From positions 13,957-77,956 of the forward strand of contig RDEW01000077.1 of NCBI GenBank assembly GCA_011109175.1: DNA of 64,000 bases, in the 5' to 3' direction. Below the pieces are notes generated by a model that did not search any database, was not told the DNA's origin, and saw only the letters and a program-made list of their open reading frames with translations. Made by a program: the position numbers and the translations under genes. Below, piece by piece: positions 32,561 through 43,299 of the stretch (position 1 is its first letter; every line of letters begins with the position of its first letter). The DNA is from Dicyema japonicum. Its lineage: Eukaryota > Dicyemida > Rhombozoa > Dicyemidae.

Positions 32561-33509
32561 AATAAATAATTTTAGTAAACTTGACCATTAGGGAAATTTT
32601 AAATTTAAGTTGTTAGTTGTTTTAACGAAATTTAATAGAAAGTTAAAATTACTCTTCATTTTGCATATATTTGGTTGAGACAGCACAAGACAGAATTCTT
32701 AATGAAAATATTAAACTATTTATCTTTTACAATCTCCCGACAGCAGAGAACGAGGATCGTTTGGACATAACTTAAAAACTACACATAAATAAAATTGAAA
32801 CTATTTTTGCTAGAAAAACAAGGCAATTTAGATCATTTTGTTGAAAAAGTAAAGTTTTCAGTATATAGAGGAGGCCCGTCAGCAGGATGAAAATCTGGAT
32901 ACATCCCGGAGTTTAAATTGTGATTTACTAGAATAAAAATATCAAAGATCAGGTTTGGGCAGTTAGATGTAACGCCTTAGCAAATTCAATAGCTCCACGG
33001 TGTTTGAAAGTCAACTTGAAAATGAGCAGAATCGGTCTATCGTTAACTTCAAAGCGGATGAAAATGAACATTTCCACATAGTTCGCACATAAGAAAAGCT
33101 GTTTAACGGAGACTATTTTCAAAAAGAAAAATGGCATGGAAAGCGTTTTGAAGTCATTCCTTGGGTCAGAATGACGGAAGGTCATCAAAATCAAACATAA
33201 ATTTACTCTGTGCGAAGTGAGAAAAATTTCACCGGTTAGCGCTTCTTGAAATAATGAAAGTAACTATGATGTGCCTTGAATTCACCCTTCACGTTATTAG
33301 CGTAGATTAAATATCTGTTTATGTGTTGTTTTAATGAAAATGAATTAAACAACAAGTTATGGAATAGGTATCTATTAGTCCGCCGGTTGGCCTGGACTGT
33401 TCATCTTGGTACCCCTTTTCCTTGCTAACCATCCATTTGCTGGTCTAGGCAGTTACACATTTTAATTCCATCTCCAGAACGTTGTAGGTATAAAGCCAGT
33501 AAGCCCATC

Positions 33510-33775
33510 TCCAATTAGTTCTCCCTTTGTAGGTACTTACCCCAGTATGCTCTTCCAAAGTGGTCCCAGGTCCTGTAGGGACCGATGATGTGGTTAGCAA
33601 AGTCCCTTGTAGATCCCACTACGAATGTAGGGTACAATTGATGTGGGTACCCCCCTGTAGGTCCCAACTCCAGTATGTACTTCCACATTAGTCCCTGTTC
33701 CTTGGGATCAATGGTCTGGGTAACAAAGTCCCGTGTAGACTCGGACACGAATGTAGGGATCAATTGGTGTTGGTC
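33510..33775 (-). repeat. About 125-bp tandem pair, open in the minus frame
   Basis: Two diverged units follow each other. In minus frame 33,515-33,763 they translate as a repeated peptide: PTFVSESTRDFVTQTIDP ... then PTFVVGSTRDFANHIIGP, about 40 residues apart. A frame of 82 codons stays open across both units. I do not recognise the peptide. It is absent from copy B. Confidence 0.6.
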
Positions 33776-33819
33776 CTAAGTCCAACTTGGAAAATATCTA
33801 GAGATTTTGACCCTTTGGC

Positions 33820-34050
33820 TAATGCGTCCCACAAAAGGTTCCTTCGTTTTTGTAGAATTTGTCTATTTGACCCGCAATATGTTTTTCCACTTTGTAATTT
33901 GTTCTTTTGTCTTGTAGAATAAGTTCAATCGATTTGTAGTACGTTTTCTCTCTTTGAGGAGATTCTCTTGAAGTGCAATAGGTTCCTTTGTCTTGCAATA
34001 GGGCCTTTGTAATGTGGATTTTGGCCTTTAAACTCCTTCGACTTGAGAAC
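33820..34050 (-). repeat. Degenerate short tandem array
   Basis: Minus-strand units contain variants of CTACAAGACAAAR and TATTGCAAGACAAAGG at irregular spacing; the translated frame repeats LLQDKGTY and LILQDKRTNY. Probably an old minisatellite. Absent from copy B. Confidence 0.5.
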
Positions 34051-34489
34051 ATGAAAGTAGAAAACGAAAATTTGAAGATGGACAGCTAACAGTGGTTCAC
34101 GCCCATAAAAGTTGTTTTAATGTACCTTTCTTCTGAAATAAAATTACTCTATTTTCGTGGTAGCAATCATTTATTGGCATATCGATTAACAACAAGAACC
34201 AGATTTGAAAATAAAAATTTTAAATTTATTTTATAAATTTTATCAAATATAAAAAAATTTAAAGGCGGAGAAGAAGCGGAAGTATGCTTTTCTCGTAAAC
34301 GAATTGGAGATAATGTATCGATCAAAGTTCATGTTAATCCTTATGTGATGACATGGATTGTATCGGGAATAAATTCCACTGGGGTACCTGAGATAGCTGG
34401 AAGTCGATAGAAATATCCGTGCATATGTACAAACAACTTTCTTCAAAATAGCCCTTTAGAACGTGTCTCGTGACTAATGGCGTACAAAC

Positions 34490-34740
34490 TTTACTGTGGA
34501 ACCTACAAGAGGATAACGGTAGACAGTTGGAAAGAATCTTCCAGTGGAGTGGGTAAGAAAAAATGATCCTTTTTCATACCAACCTATAACTGGTAAGACA
34601 AGTCCATCCAGAACCAAATTAAAAGGTAAAAGAAGTCTATTTCCTTGCAATTGTGGAAACCCCTCCAGTGGAGTGGGGAGATCAAATGATTTTTTTCGTG
34701 CCATCCTGGCATTCCGATAAATTATTCTGTGGTTCATTTG
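34490..34740 (-). mobile_element. Rearranged SINE-A relative
   Basis: The reverse complement contains two copies of the central SINE-A block (GATCATTT-like sequence, then a CTCCCCACTCCACTGGAGG-like block), at about 34,675-34,720 and 34,540-34,590. It ends with a TTCCACAG-like block and lacks the terminal hairpin. It looks like a diverged dimer or internal duplication. Confidence 0.5.
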
Positions 34741-35199
34741 GATAGATTGCTTCCAAGAATCTTTTTACTAAAATTCCATTTTCATCAAAAATCTAAGTTA
34801 TTTTTCCGAACATTTCATCCTTAGAAACAAGTCGGGCTCTTGGGTTCAATCACAGACTAACCATCAATGATAATACTTGAAGCTTTTCCGGTCCTAGACT
34901 TCCAGTGAGCATCGAAGATATGTGACCTCCGGTGAGCAGACGTACAGCATTAGCAGCTGGAAGACTGAGGACGGCAAGCCTCCTACAGGATAGGGAGGTC
35001 GGGCTAGTAACTAATGAAACTGGAAATGACATTGTATAACTTCTCCCAAAATCAAACAGAAGCTATTTTTACTGTCGAGGAGATGGTATGTCTCTAAGGT
35101 TATCTAAACCTCCATATGTGAGATAAAAATTAAATAACAAGAGGAGGTGAAAAAAATGGTTGTTGAGATTTACAAAAGTCAATTCAAAAAAAGGTTTAA

Positions 35200-35750
35200 C
35201 CAAAGCCAGATGTCACCAATGTTTATTGGAATCAATGGAGACGCTTGTCATAGCGATTCTTAAAAATGTGGACGCAGAATCGACCATCGTATGTTGGAGT
35301 GGAATATTCGCTAGGGTTCAGCGCTCAGCCCCCTGCTATTCAGCATTCTCATGGCTATGATGTCGCTATAGAAATTCTTAAGGATTACGCAAAAATCTCG
35401 TATGTGTCCAGCCATGAAAATAGTCGACAACAGGAAATAGCGTGTCTCCAAGGGTTTGACAATCTCAGCAAAAAACTAATCCTCTGCTGATCTCTAACAT
35501 TCGTAAATTCAATCGACAATGCTGCGACTTGAGGAACAAAAAAGATGCCGTACACTTACACTACCTAGGAGAGTTAATTTGAAAAAAATGGACTTTATGG
35601 AAGACATAGTTTTAGAAAAAAAGGGTTTTCCAAGCACATCTATGTCTGTAATAGTTAAAAATTGGATGAGATTTTTATGTTCTTTCGGACAAGTCGTCCT
35701 GCACTGTCCCTGCACTTTTTTATGTGACACCAATATATTTGCATACACAT
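35200..35750 (+). mobile_element. LINE reverse transcriptase fragment (copy A)
   Basis: One plus frame reads GSALSPLLFSILMAMM, the conserved QG-x-LSPLLF block of non-LTR reverse transcriptases, with the QG lost to a stop. Surrounding frames (35,266-35,490; 35,519-35,794) are open but not recognisable in detail. Copy B: about 52,200-52,745. Clade not assigned. Confidence 0.5.
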
Positions 35751-36066
35751 TAACTGGGCGGCGCAGTGTAATGAATGCCGGTAAAAATGACTGATGGCCC
35801 TTAGTTCGAACCTTGCGAATGAAAGTTCATGCATCTACGATGCTTTAGATTTATGAGTGACGCCTTATTAATGAACATCTCACTGCAGAACAGGATCGTT
35901 TAACAAAAAAGACCACAACCAACAAAAAGAATAAAGAAGTGAAGAGCATTCCTTGGTTTTCCCTCGTTGATTAGTCTGATAATTCTTCTTTACTTAAATA
36001 AAGTGTGTGTTCTGCCTGGGAAAGATATAGCTACTATAGCTCTTCGTAAAATGCAGTATTATTATA
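35751..36066 (+). mobile_element. SINE-B copy with tRNA-like head (copy A)
   Basis: Begins TAACTGGGCGGCGCAGTG (A-box-like), with a good B box GTTCGAACC at 35,804-35,812, about the spacing of an internal Pol III promoter. The body has AAGTGAAGAGCATTCCTTGG and AATAAAGTGTGTGTTCTG, and it ends in GCTCTTCGTAAAATGC before (ATT)n. The end resembles the RTE tail. About 315 bp. Copy B: 52,749-53,072. Confidence 0.8.
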
Positions 36067-36426
36067 CACATTAATTATTTTTATTTGTTTTCTGCTAGTC
36101 CATAATTTGATTACGCAATCATTGTCCTATTTATGCATTTTCAGGCTTTGAGGAATGTCAAATCCAATGCCGTAATAGTTTAACTCTGGTTGTAGTACAA
36201 TAAATTTGTACTCACATAATCCTCAACAAGCTTAGTTCGAGACTTTTGGAGAGAAGCTTTATAGTTAATAATGACTTTTTCCATTTTAGAATAGAGACTC
36301 CTTATAGTCGTTTTTATGACTGAAATTAAATGTAATTAGCAAAAAGTTTTTTATCATTATCATTTTTTTTAAACATTAATTTTAATCAACAAATAAATTA
36401 ATTTAGACAATAATTAGGACGACAGA

Positions 36427-37080
36427 ATGGCGAAGGCGTTACCTCTGATAAACGCCATTTCTAGCCTCTGCCTCAACCAGAGTCCCTCCCGTGGCTCGCA
36501 CCTTTTTGAGGTGAGTTTGCTTCCAATGCTGTGGAGAAAGATGTCCGTTTTCGCGCCTCAGTTCCAGTTGTCTCTACAGCAATGGGGGCAAAATGGTAAT
36601 GGTCTCCGAGTGGATCTTCTTGACCTCCGTCTGGTCTGATGCGTCTCCAAGAGAGTGCATCGCCGTCAGCAATCTGGCCCCTGAGAAGGTGTCCACACAC
36701 GTTGCGTCCCAGACAAGTGATTTTCCGTGGGAGTATGGGAATAACGTAATTCCATCCTGCCTCTTCCCGTCGCCTCTGTCTAAGCCCAATGGTTCCAATT
36801 GGGCCGGAAATCCCGCAGCCTTGAGGGCTCAAAAATGATGTCATTGAGGGCTGCGTGGCGCGGGGCTCGACCAGCATTTTCGCCGTCAAGAGAGTGATGT
36901 AAATTTTTCGTATCAACATCCCCTCAGCAACGGCATTTGTGTCTCTGGCATATATCCAGTCCTAGGCGGAGTGCCACCCAGATCCTCAGGCTGTTTTCGT
37001 CAAGGAGGGTCCCCAGATGTGGTCACGGTAGGACCTCGAGTCAGACTCCATTTCCGCGATGTGCGACGGACTTAATGTTT
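36427..37080 (-). mobile_element. LINE zinc-knuckle and PD-(D/E)XK-like endonuclease region (copy A)
   Basis: Minus-strand frames in order: [26 protein letters not shown] (zinc ligands), [53 protein letters not shown] and DTFSGARL, then after a shift FAPIAVETTGTEARK. GD-KR-(P/Q)DG followed by LVWDATC-DT has the layout of a restriction-like (PD-(D/E)XK) nuclease; here the usual Pro is Gln. Such a post-RT zinc knuckle plus nuclease resembles the R2/NeSL/CRE-type arrangement; the exact clade is not assigned. Three frames are needed, so it is a pseudogene. Copy B: 53,473-54,110. Confidence 0.75.
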
Positions 37081-37324
37081 GCTAGTCGGTGTTGGTTGGC
37101 GCTTTCTTGTAATTTTTTGATTAAGTATTTAAATTTTAATACAAAATTTTTATTGGTTAACCAAAAGAAAATAAACTGAGAATTATTGAAAACATTAAAA
37201 ATGATTGTGCTATCGATAATTCTGTCATTATTTTTTTCATTTGGAGTTTGATTTAATTTTAAATTTTTTTTTAACAAGGATTTTATGGTTTTATCATCAA
37301 ATGAATAAAAATTAAATTAAGGCA

Positions 37325-37880
37325 TCTGAATGGCCATGCTATTTCCCCTAACAATAGCTAACGAGATACGTTCTCGGAACCAACCAGTCTCTCGCGGATC
37401 CTTGGTCACAGCTTGAATCATGGAGCCGATCTTACGAACCAACTCATCTGCTTGGGGGCCAAGGATTCCTGAAGTTTTACCGCAAATGGAAGAAAAAGAT
37501 ACTCCTCCGAAATTCTCTGGTACTTCCTCCTCTTTCGTTCCTCAGCCTGCTTTGAAGCATGTCCTGGGTCTGAAGCAGAAGCAACAAATTAGACGGGGAA
37601 TAAGTATCAACACACGTCGTCCCAGATAGGTTTCGTCCGTTGGCGAATGGAAAAGTCGTCATCTCATCAGGGTGTTTTCATCGTTTCGGGAAAGACCAGC
37701 AGGTTCTAACAGGCAATGGTGTCCAGCAGAGGTAAGGGAATTCTTTAATGTCATGTCAAGACAGGAGTGCCTGGGGAAACGACCCGCACTCATCTTGCAT
37801 GACAAGGGATGATTACCAAAAGGATCGATCCAACGTCCACAATTGGTAGCATGAATAAATTCATTGGAATCCAAAGGTAC
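37325..37880 (-). mobile_element. Second zinc-knuckle/PD-(D/E)XK-like LINE end (copy A)
   Basis: Minus frame 37,659-37,874 gives NCGRWIDPFGNHPLSCKMS, AGRFPRHSCLDMTLKNSL, HHCLLEPAGLSRNDEN; then FANGRNLSGTTCVDTYSPSN and, to 37,341, a VKTSGI and VTKDPRETGWFRERISLAI-like end. The C-G ... H-LSC pattern is the zinc knuckle. This is a different subfamily from 36,427-37,080, in the same orientation and about 250 bp away. Copy B (54,355-54,910) is better preserved: LIWDETCVDTYSPSNL is intact there. Confidence 0.75.
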
Positions 37881-38389
37881 ACTTTAATCTAATTTTGTTG
37901 AACGATGGATTAATTTTAAATAAGGCAGAATTTCTCGCAAAAGAACTTTTAAGGCAGTTACCTAATTCAAAAAAATCTTATGTATTTTTGGATAAATTTA
38001 ACAAAAGACGTAAATGAATCATCGCAAACAATTGCCAACTGTCTAAAACGTCTAAAATAACAGAAAGTAATCACAGCTTAATAATTTAAACATAGCAGAT
38101 GAAATCGTATTCAAAACGGATATTAATGAACCTATTGAGATATAAAAAATTTATTAAAATTGATTATTCTAAAAAAGAGGCAATAGACCAAGAAGAAAAT
38201 ACCATTCTCATTGAAGAACAAGAATAGTGTTTCGAATTACTTACTTGACTAAGAACGCTGAGATAGTTTTAAAATTAAGAGATATCGAAAAATATCCCCT
38301 AGAAAATATTGAAAATGACATGCTCATTACCTCAATAAGAAGATTTATGGAAAAAATTAAAAATGATAAAAAGAGGGAACTGTGAATTA

Positions 38390-40000
38390 TTACTATTATT
38401 GAACCAGAAAACCACGTGATCCTGGCTTCCCTCAACAGTCTTCGCATCTTTTCTCGGTGTTCCGACAGCGTTCCTGCGCATTTCCGATATGGACGGGGTC
38501 GCATACTTGAGTCCTTAACAGAGACACTGTTCAGTCGCCTCTATCATATTTTCTAGGTTTCTAGACAGGATTTCCACTCGGGAAAATTTCCTTAGTAGGT
38601 TTGCTGCCTTCTCTTGAATGTTGCATATCTTGTCCAAATTCGTTGCAGAAAGGTTAGATCCCCAGATATTACATGCGTATCCTATTGCAGCCTCGATGAA
38701 ATGTTTGTATATGACATCCAGTCCACTCAGATCTTTTATGTCTCTTAGGTTTCCCAAGAACGCCTTCAGGAAGTTGATTTTCCTCGTACAAGTCAATAAC
38801 ATATTTTCGACATGTTTTGTAAAGGATAAAGTGTAAGATAACTCCCAGGATTTTCTGGTATTTGTTTTGCGGGATAATCTTCCCATCCAGTGTAACGTCA
38901 ATTGATACTTTCCCTACTTTTCTGTTTGTCGTGAATAGGGTCAACACCGACTTCTCCGAGCTAGCAGTCAATTGATTTTCCCAAAGCCATAAACTTAATT
39001 TATTCATATTGTCCTGTATTCTTCTCGTTGCTTCCACAATATCACATCCCTCGAGGCAATGACTATATCATCAGCATACGTTAATAATCGTAATCGTCCC
39101 CTGAGGAGTGGCAAGTCATCACCCTAACGTTGAACAATAGGGGAGATAATGGGGAGCCCTGGGGAACGCCATTTGCTAATAGTCTCGATACGGAACATCG
39201 ATTGCCATAGTGTACTCGTCCTCGTCGACCACTCAAGAAATTTCCCAACCATAATTTCAGGTTTCCGTCAATGTTCGACGAATATATTTTGTGCGTGATA
39301 GTCTTCCACGAAAGCAAGTCAAAAGCCTTCTGGAAATCAATTGAGCATACAATCGTCTTTTTCTGTCCTGGTCTGTTGTTAAGGCCATGTGTTATGAACT
39401 TCTTTAAAGTATTTAGGTATGTGATAGTTGATCGTACCTCTTTAAAACCATGCTGAAAACTGGCATCCGGGAGGAAATCTCGTGTGAGTGTCATAATCAT
39501 CCTTTCTAGGATTCTTGTCTGGACGCACAAGAGCGACAAGGGCCTGTAAGAAGCAGGGTCCTCCCTTGGTTTCCCAGGCTTAAGTATTGGATGAATATTT
39601 GAAAGTTTCCATATAGCGGGAATCCAGTTGAAGTTGATTGAGTAGTTGAAGATGCATGTTAGTGTTGATACTCCCACTGTGCCCATCTTTTTCAACAGAA
39701 TAACCGGAATCCCGTCCGGTCAACAGGAATGTGTGTTCTTTGTTCGATGATCTCCAAAGCGACATCTCCCGTTAGAACATACATTGTTGGTGCCTCATTT
39801 TCGGTTTCAGGTTTTTTATGTAGGGAATGTCCATCCTTTGGAATAGTTTGTTGCTTATTTTCACACAATGTTTGATAAATTTATTCAGATCCACCTCCTG
39901 TTCATGATCTCCCTCGATGTTTTCAGCATTTTTGACATTTCGCAGCATCCTCCACATCTTGGTAAGCGAACTATTTTTTTCATAGCTCTAGAAACCAACT
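38390..40000 (-). mobile_element. CR1-like LINE: RT core and C-terminus (copy A)
   Basis: Minus frame 39,081-39,695 (204 codons) is the best RT core in the window: IHPILKPGKPREDPASYRPL, FQHGFKEVRST, VCSIDFQKAFDLLSWKTI, LWLGNFLSGRRGRVHYGN and LLANGVPQGSPLSPLLFN. The YADD box (TYADDIVIAS) is at about 39,067 in another frame. Later frames carry LTASSEKSVLTLFTTNRKVG, KILGVI and GYACNIWGSNLS. The 3' end reads CCAGGATCACGTGG then TTCTGGTTCAATAATAG. 5' of the RT only a linker remains; the endonuclease is missing. Its 5' edge (CATGTCGTGCTATGTGGCTA) resembles SINE-A at 2,079. Confidence 0.85.
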
Positions 40001-40545
40001 AGCCACATAGCACGACATGGGAGCACGGGTCAAATATTAAACAAATTTTTTATTAAAGAAACTTTTAAAAAGTTTGTAATTTTTAAAAATTAACTTTCTA
40101 TTAATAAATTATTAATAAAACTTTTAGTTAAGAGATGTACTATTAATACTCTTCCGTATTTTCTCAAACTTTTCATCTTCTCCCAATTCCTCGTCACTAC
40201 AATTAAAATTAAAAACACGTGTTCTGTCTGGAGACGTTATCGTCAGGTCGTTTTTCCGTGAGTGTCCTCAAGTTGAAGAGACTGAGTGGCATCCCAAGAA
40301 TTCCACTCTTTAGATTAGGACAATTAATTACTGAAGGGCCTGGAGGTCAACACCATAACGACTTTTTATCATATCGTAGATCTCCTCTTTATTCTCGAAT
40401 TCCTGATGTCCTCAATTTCTAAGAATGTCTATAAAGAGATTTCAACCATTCAATTCACAAGGCAGGAGAATTCATTCTGTCATAAATTACCATGTGTTAC
40501 CTGATGACATTCAATCGATGAGAAGATTTCGTATAAATCAGCCTC

Positions 40546-41430
40546 TCAACTACGGGATATGACTGGTCGCCACCTTTGATGACTTGGCAGCATCTGTCCG
40601 ACTTCTTTGCTTAGTCTTTCTCCCTCATCTTGGTAAATCAACCGCCAAACTTTTGCTTTTTTTTCAATCGTGTGGGGGTTGAAGATATCTGTCTTCAGAA
40701 GTCTTTGGTAAGCATGCTCAAAACCTCCCAATCTCGCTTTGGATCTATCAAAGCCCACACGTTTGTTCGTGACACAAATGGCGTAGCAGACGTAGCTATG
40801 GAGGTCTGAAGGTGAAAACCTCATTTACCTCAAATAAATGTTGATCACGACCAATTGATGAATATTAAGTCTTATATATAGATTATATAATCAAAGACCA
40901 GCCGGACTGCATGTGGTGGAGTGATTCGTATCCTCGTCTCAAAAGTAGAAGAAAATAACTATGTCCGAGGATCTTTTCAGACTTTTTCAATTTCTGGGTA
41001 AGATCTGCCATCTTTTTCTTTTCTTTGGAGCTAATCTCGCTGGTTAGGGTAAGTAACTTAATTTTACATAAAGGACTGATCCAGACTGGTTTCCTTCTGT
41101 ATCTTGAGGAAGAAGCAGTCAAAATAGTGGAGACAAGCTCTGTGAAATACGTAGAAATACTTGGACCTAAAAAATTATTTTGATCTCCAACTCAGCTAGA
41201 GTCACAAAGTCGTTTATGATTGTAATAACGATCGCAAGAAGTCGCATTGCCACATCTAAGTAGTAAAACAACTGACCTTCTATCATTTGAAGAGTCACAA
41301 AAGATTCTGGAGACTTCTTGTTAACGTCACTGTTTTGGAGGTTGACTTGTTCTCGCTGCATGATCAATCTATCTTTGTTATTATTTAAAATGAAACCTGC
41401 GGAAAGCACGTTTTTTTTGAATTTAACCAA
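40546..41430 (-). pseudogene. Unidentified coding-like block (copy A)
   Basis: Three consecutive minus-strand frames (41,167-41,430; 40,883-41,122; 40,546-40,824) cover nearly 900 bp with few interruptions. Recognisable only as composition: VAMRLLAIVITIINDFVTLA (hydrophobic helix), SSSRYRRKPVWISPLCK, KEKKKMADLTQKLKKSEKIL (charged, possible coiled coil), and RSKARLGGFEHAYQRLLKTD. Copy B keeps the first two segments in one frame (58,063-58,383), where A has an indel, while A keeps the third open where B has a stop. So the ancestor was probably continuous. It lies upstream of the LINE RT on the same strand, so it might be a LINE ORF1 or N-terminal region; I do not recognise it. Confidence 0.45.
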
Positions 41431-41674
41431 CGCTCAATTTTCTCCGTCGAATTGTTTTCTCCCTAACTTGAATTATATTCCAAAACTGGTGAAATTCGAT
41501 GGTTTCAGTTTCTTCATTCCAATACCACTTTGTAGATATTTTTGGGTACAATATATTTTTGAATTTTATTGGTTACAATTTATTTTTAAATAAATATTTA
41601 TTTTTTTAAATTAAAAATCTAAATTATTTTATTGATTTAGAATATTTTTGGTTTAGTTCGTCAAAATATTAGAT

Positions 41675-41970
41675 GCCGCGTGGTGCCAAATGGTGTTTCG
41701 TGGATAATTGGCTGAAGTTTCTGTTTTGCCCGTCTGTTCCTCTATTCTCTTCCAACTAGAATTGCGTCATGTGATCCACCTGTCTAGGTGGTGACCAAAA
41801 GGATCATTTGCTCTCCCCACTCCACTGGAGGGTTTCCACAACAATGGACGTCTTTTACTATTTATGTTGATTCCGGATGGACTCTGTTCTATAGAAGTGG
41901 AAACTGGATACACTTAATTAGTTGTTTACTTTAACTTCTTTCTCGGTGTATCCGGGCTTAATAAATTAAG
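41675..41970 (+). mobile_element. SINE-A copy (in duplication copy A)
   Basis: Same structure as 2,067-2,393 with the CCAGGCCGG hairpin block deleted. Terminal hairpin arms GGATACAC and GTGTATCC are perfect, followed by GGGCTTAATAAATTAAG. Confidence 0.8.
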
Positions 41971-42768
41971 TTCGTGAACAGTACGAAAATAAATTACTTG
42001 TAGATTATATAATGAACACCAAACTTTGATTATAGGGTATTTATGATCCCCTTTAACACTTGGAATTTATGGGAGGGGTAAAAAACAATTTCATAGAAAT
42101 AATTGCCGTCAAGTAATACAAATCACACAAACATTGTATATGAATAAATTGACTTAAAATTTAAAACGCATCCTTGAGGACAAACACTAATTTTGATCAG
42201 GTTAAGCCCAAAAAATTACTATTCTTCAAAGAAAGAAAATAGTCATGAATGAACATTTTGTCGCAATACTTAAAAAGGACTGCTAGATTTAAATTAACCT
42301 TAACAAAAATCTGTTATCAAAGGTATTCTGTTGGACTAAAAAAATCCGATAACAGTGGATGAAACTTCATTTTTAATGGCTAACTCGACACAAGAAAGTC
42401 ACTATCAGACTCCGACAAAATATTATACGAAATTATTAAAATGTAGACCAACTGAGCCAGTTATATTCACCACAAAATTATCCAATAAAATCTCGTTTTA
42501 ACACTATTTAAAGAAATTAATTTTTTACCTCTTTGACTTGGAGACCAGTCTCTCGTAGTATTTAACCTTCTTCAATATTGCAAATACCATGTTTACCTCA
42601 CATTGGGCTCACATATAAAAATTGTCTTATACCCAAAAAGTCGATAATGCAGATAGATTTTTTTACCCCCTATCTCGTCAAGCGAAAAAAACCGTTGGCT
42701 AACAAGGAAGTGAAGGAGAAAAATAATGCGGGCTATGATACGATATGCGGGTTATAATGTAGGTCACC

Positions 42769-43275
42769 CAGGGGCGTGCCTAGAGCGGGCCATAGGGGAA
42801 GCCGCACAGCACGATGTAGAGGGCTGCAGATCCAAGCTATAGAGTTCACGTTATTAAGCTATATTCATATGGAAACGATTAATCGGATGCTGACAATCTT
42901 GAAGCCGTAGTTGTCATTTAAAAGAGCATCAGAAATCCAATGAACACAGAACTTTACACTGATGGTGATGATAATCAGAATGCAAATTTGTTAAAAAAGT
43001 GGATTCCAGGAGACGCTGATCATTTTATGTTTTTCTAACTTTGTGCTTTGCATATCTTTATTACTCACAGTTTGCAACTCAATTGCTTGTTGTGAACATA
43101 CTTTTTCAAAGTTAAAAAAATTCAAACATATTTAAGGTCTTCGATGTCAAATCAACTCTTGTCAAGTTTATCTTTAATATTGAAAAGAAATTCCTGACAA
43201 GCGAGGTGAAAGAAGCTGTGATACAGACTTTTGTTACCAGCAAAGTAGCTATTGGACATCGAAGTGACTTTTAAT
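42769..43275 (+). mobile_element. ZMYM-like hAT: 5' end joined to dimerisation domain (copy A)
   Basis: CAGGGGCGTGCCTAGAGCGG at 42,769 is a typical hAT terminal sequence. About 260 bp later frames encode the C-terminal dimerisation (hATC) region: SLQLNCLL with, in the next frame, CEHTFSKLKK-like and FDVKSTLVKFIFNIEK-like residues. Everything between (BED/TTF finger and most of the DDE catalytic region) is missing, so it is an internally deleted element. No right inverted end was found. Confidence 0.7.
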
Positions 43276-43299
43276 AACTGCCGTGCCTCTCTAACTATT

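Larger units (their letters stand above)
33053..34849. other. Segment present only in copy A
   Basis: In copy B the flanks are joined directly at a 5-bp microhomology: TTCAA at 33,048-33,052 and again at 34,845-34,849 in A, once at 51,734-51,738 in B. The simplest reading is a deletion in B. The segment contains two short tandem arrays and an inverted SINE-A relative, and otherwise no recognised gene. Confidence 0.8.

Noticed and set aside
35751-35830. Possible tRNA gene because of the GTTCGAACC B box
   Set aside because: No complete cloverleaf, and the sequence continues into a repeated body and tail; it is the head of SINE-B.
36473-36919. 148-codon frame as one protein
   Set aside because: Only its final part (FAPIAVETTGT) is in the element's real frame; the middle is an out-of-frame shadow of the GDGKRQDG and WDATC segment.
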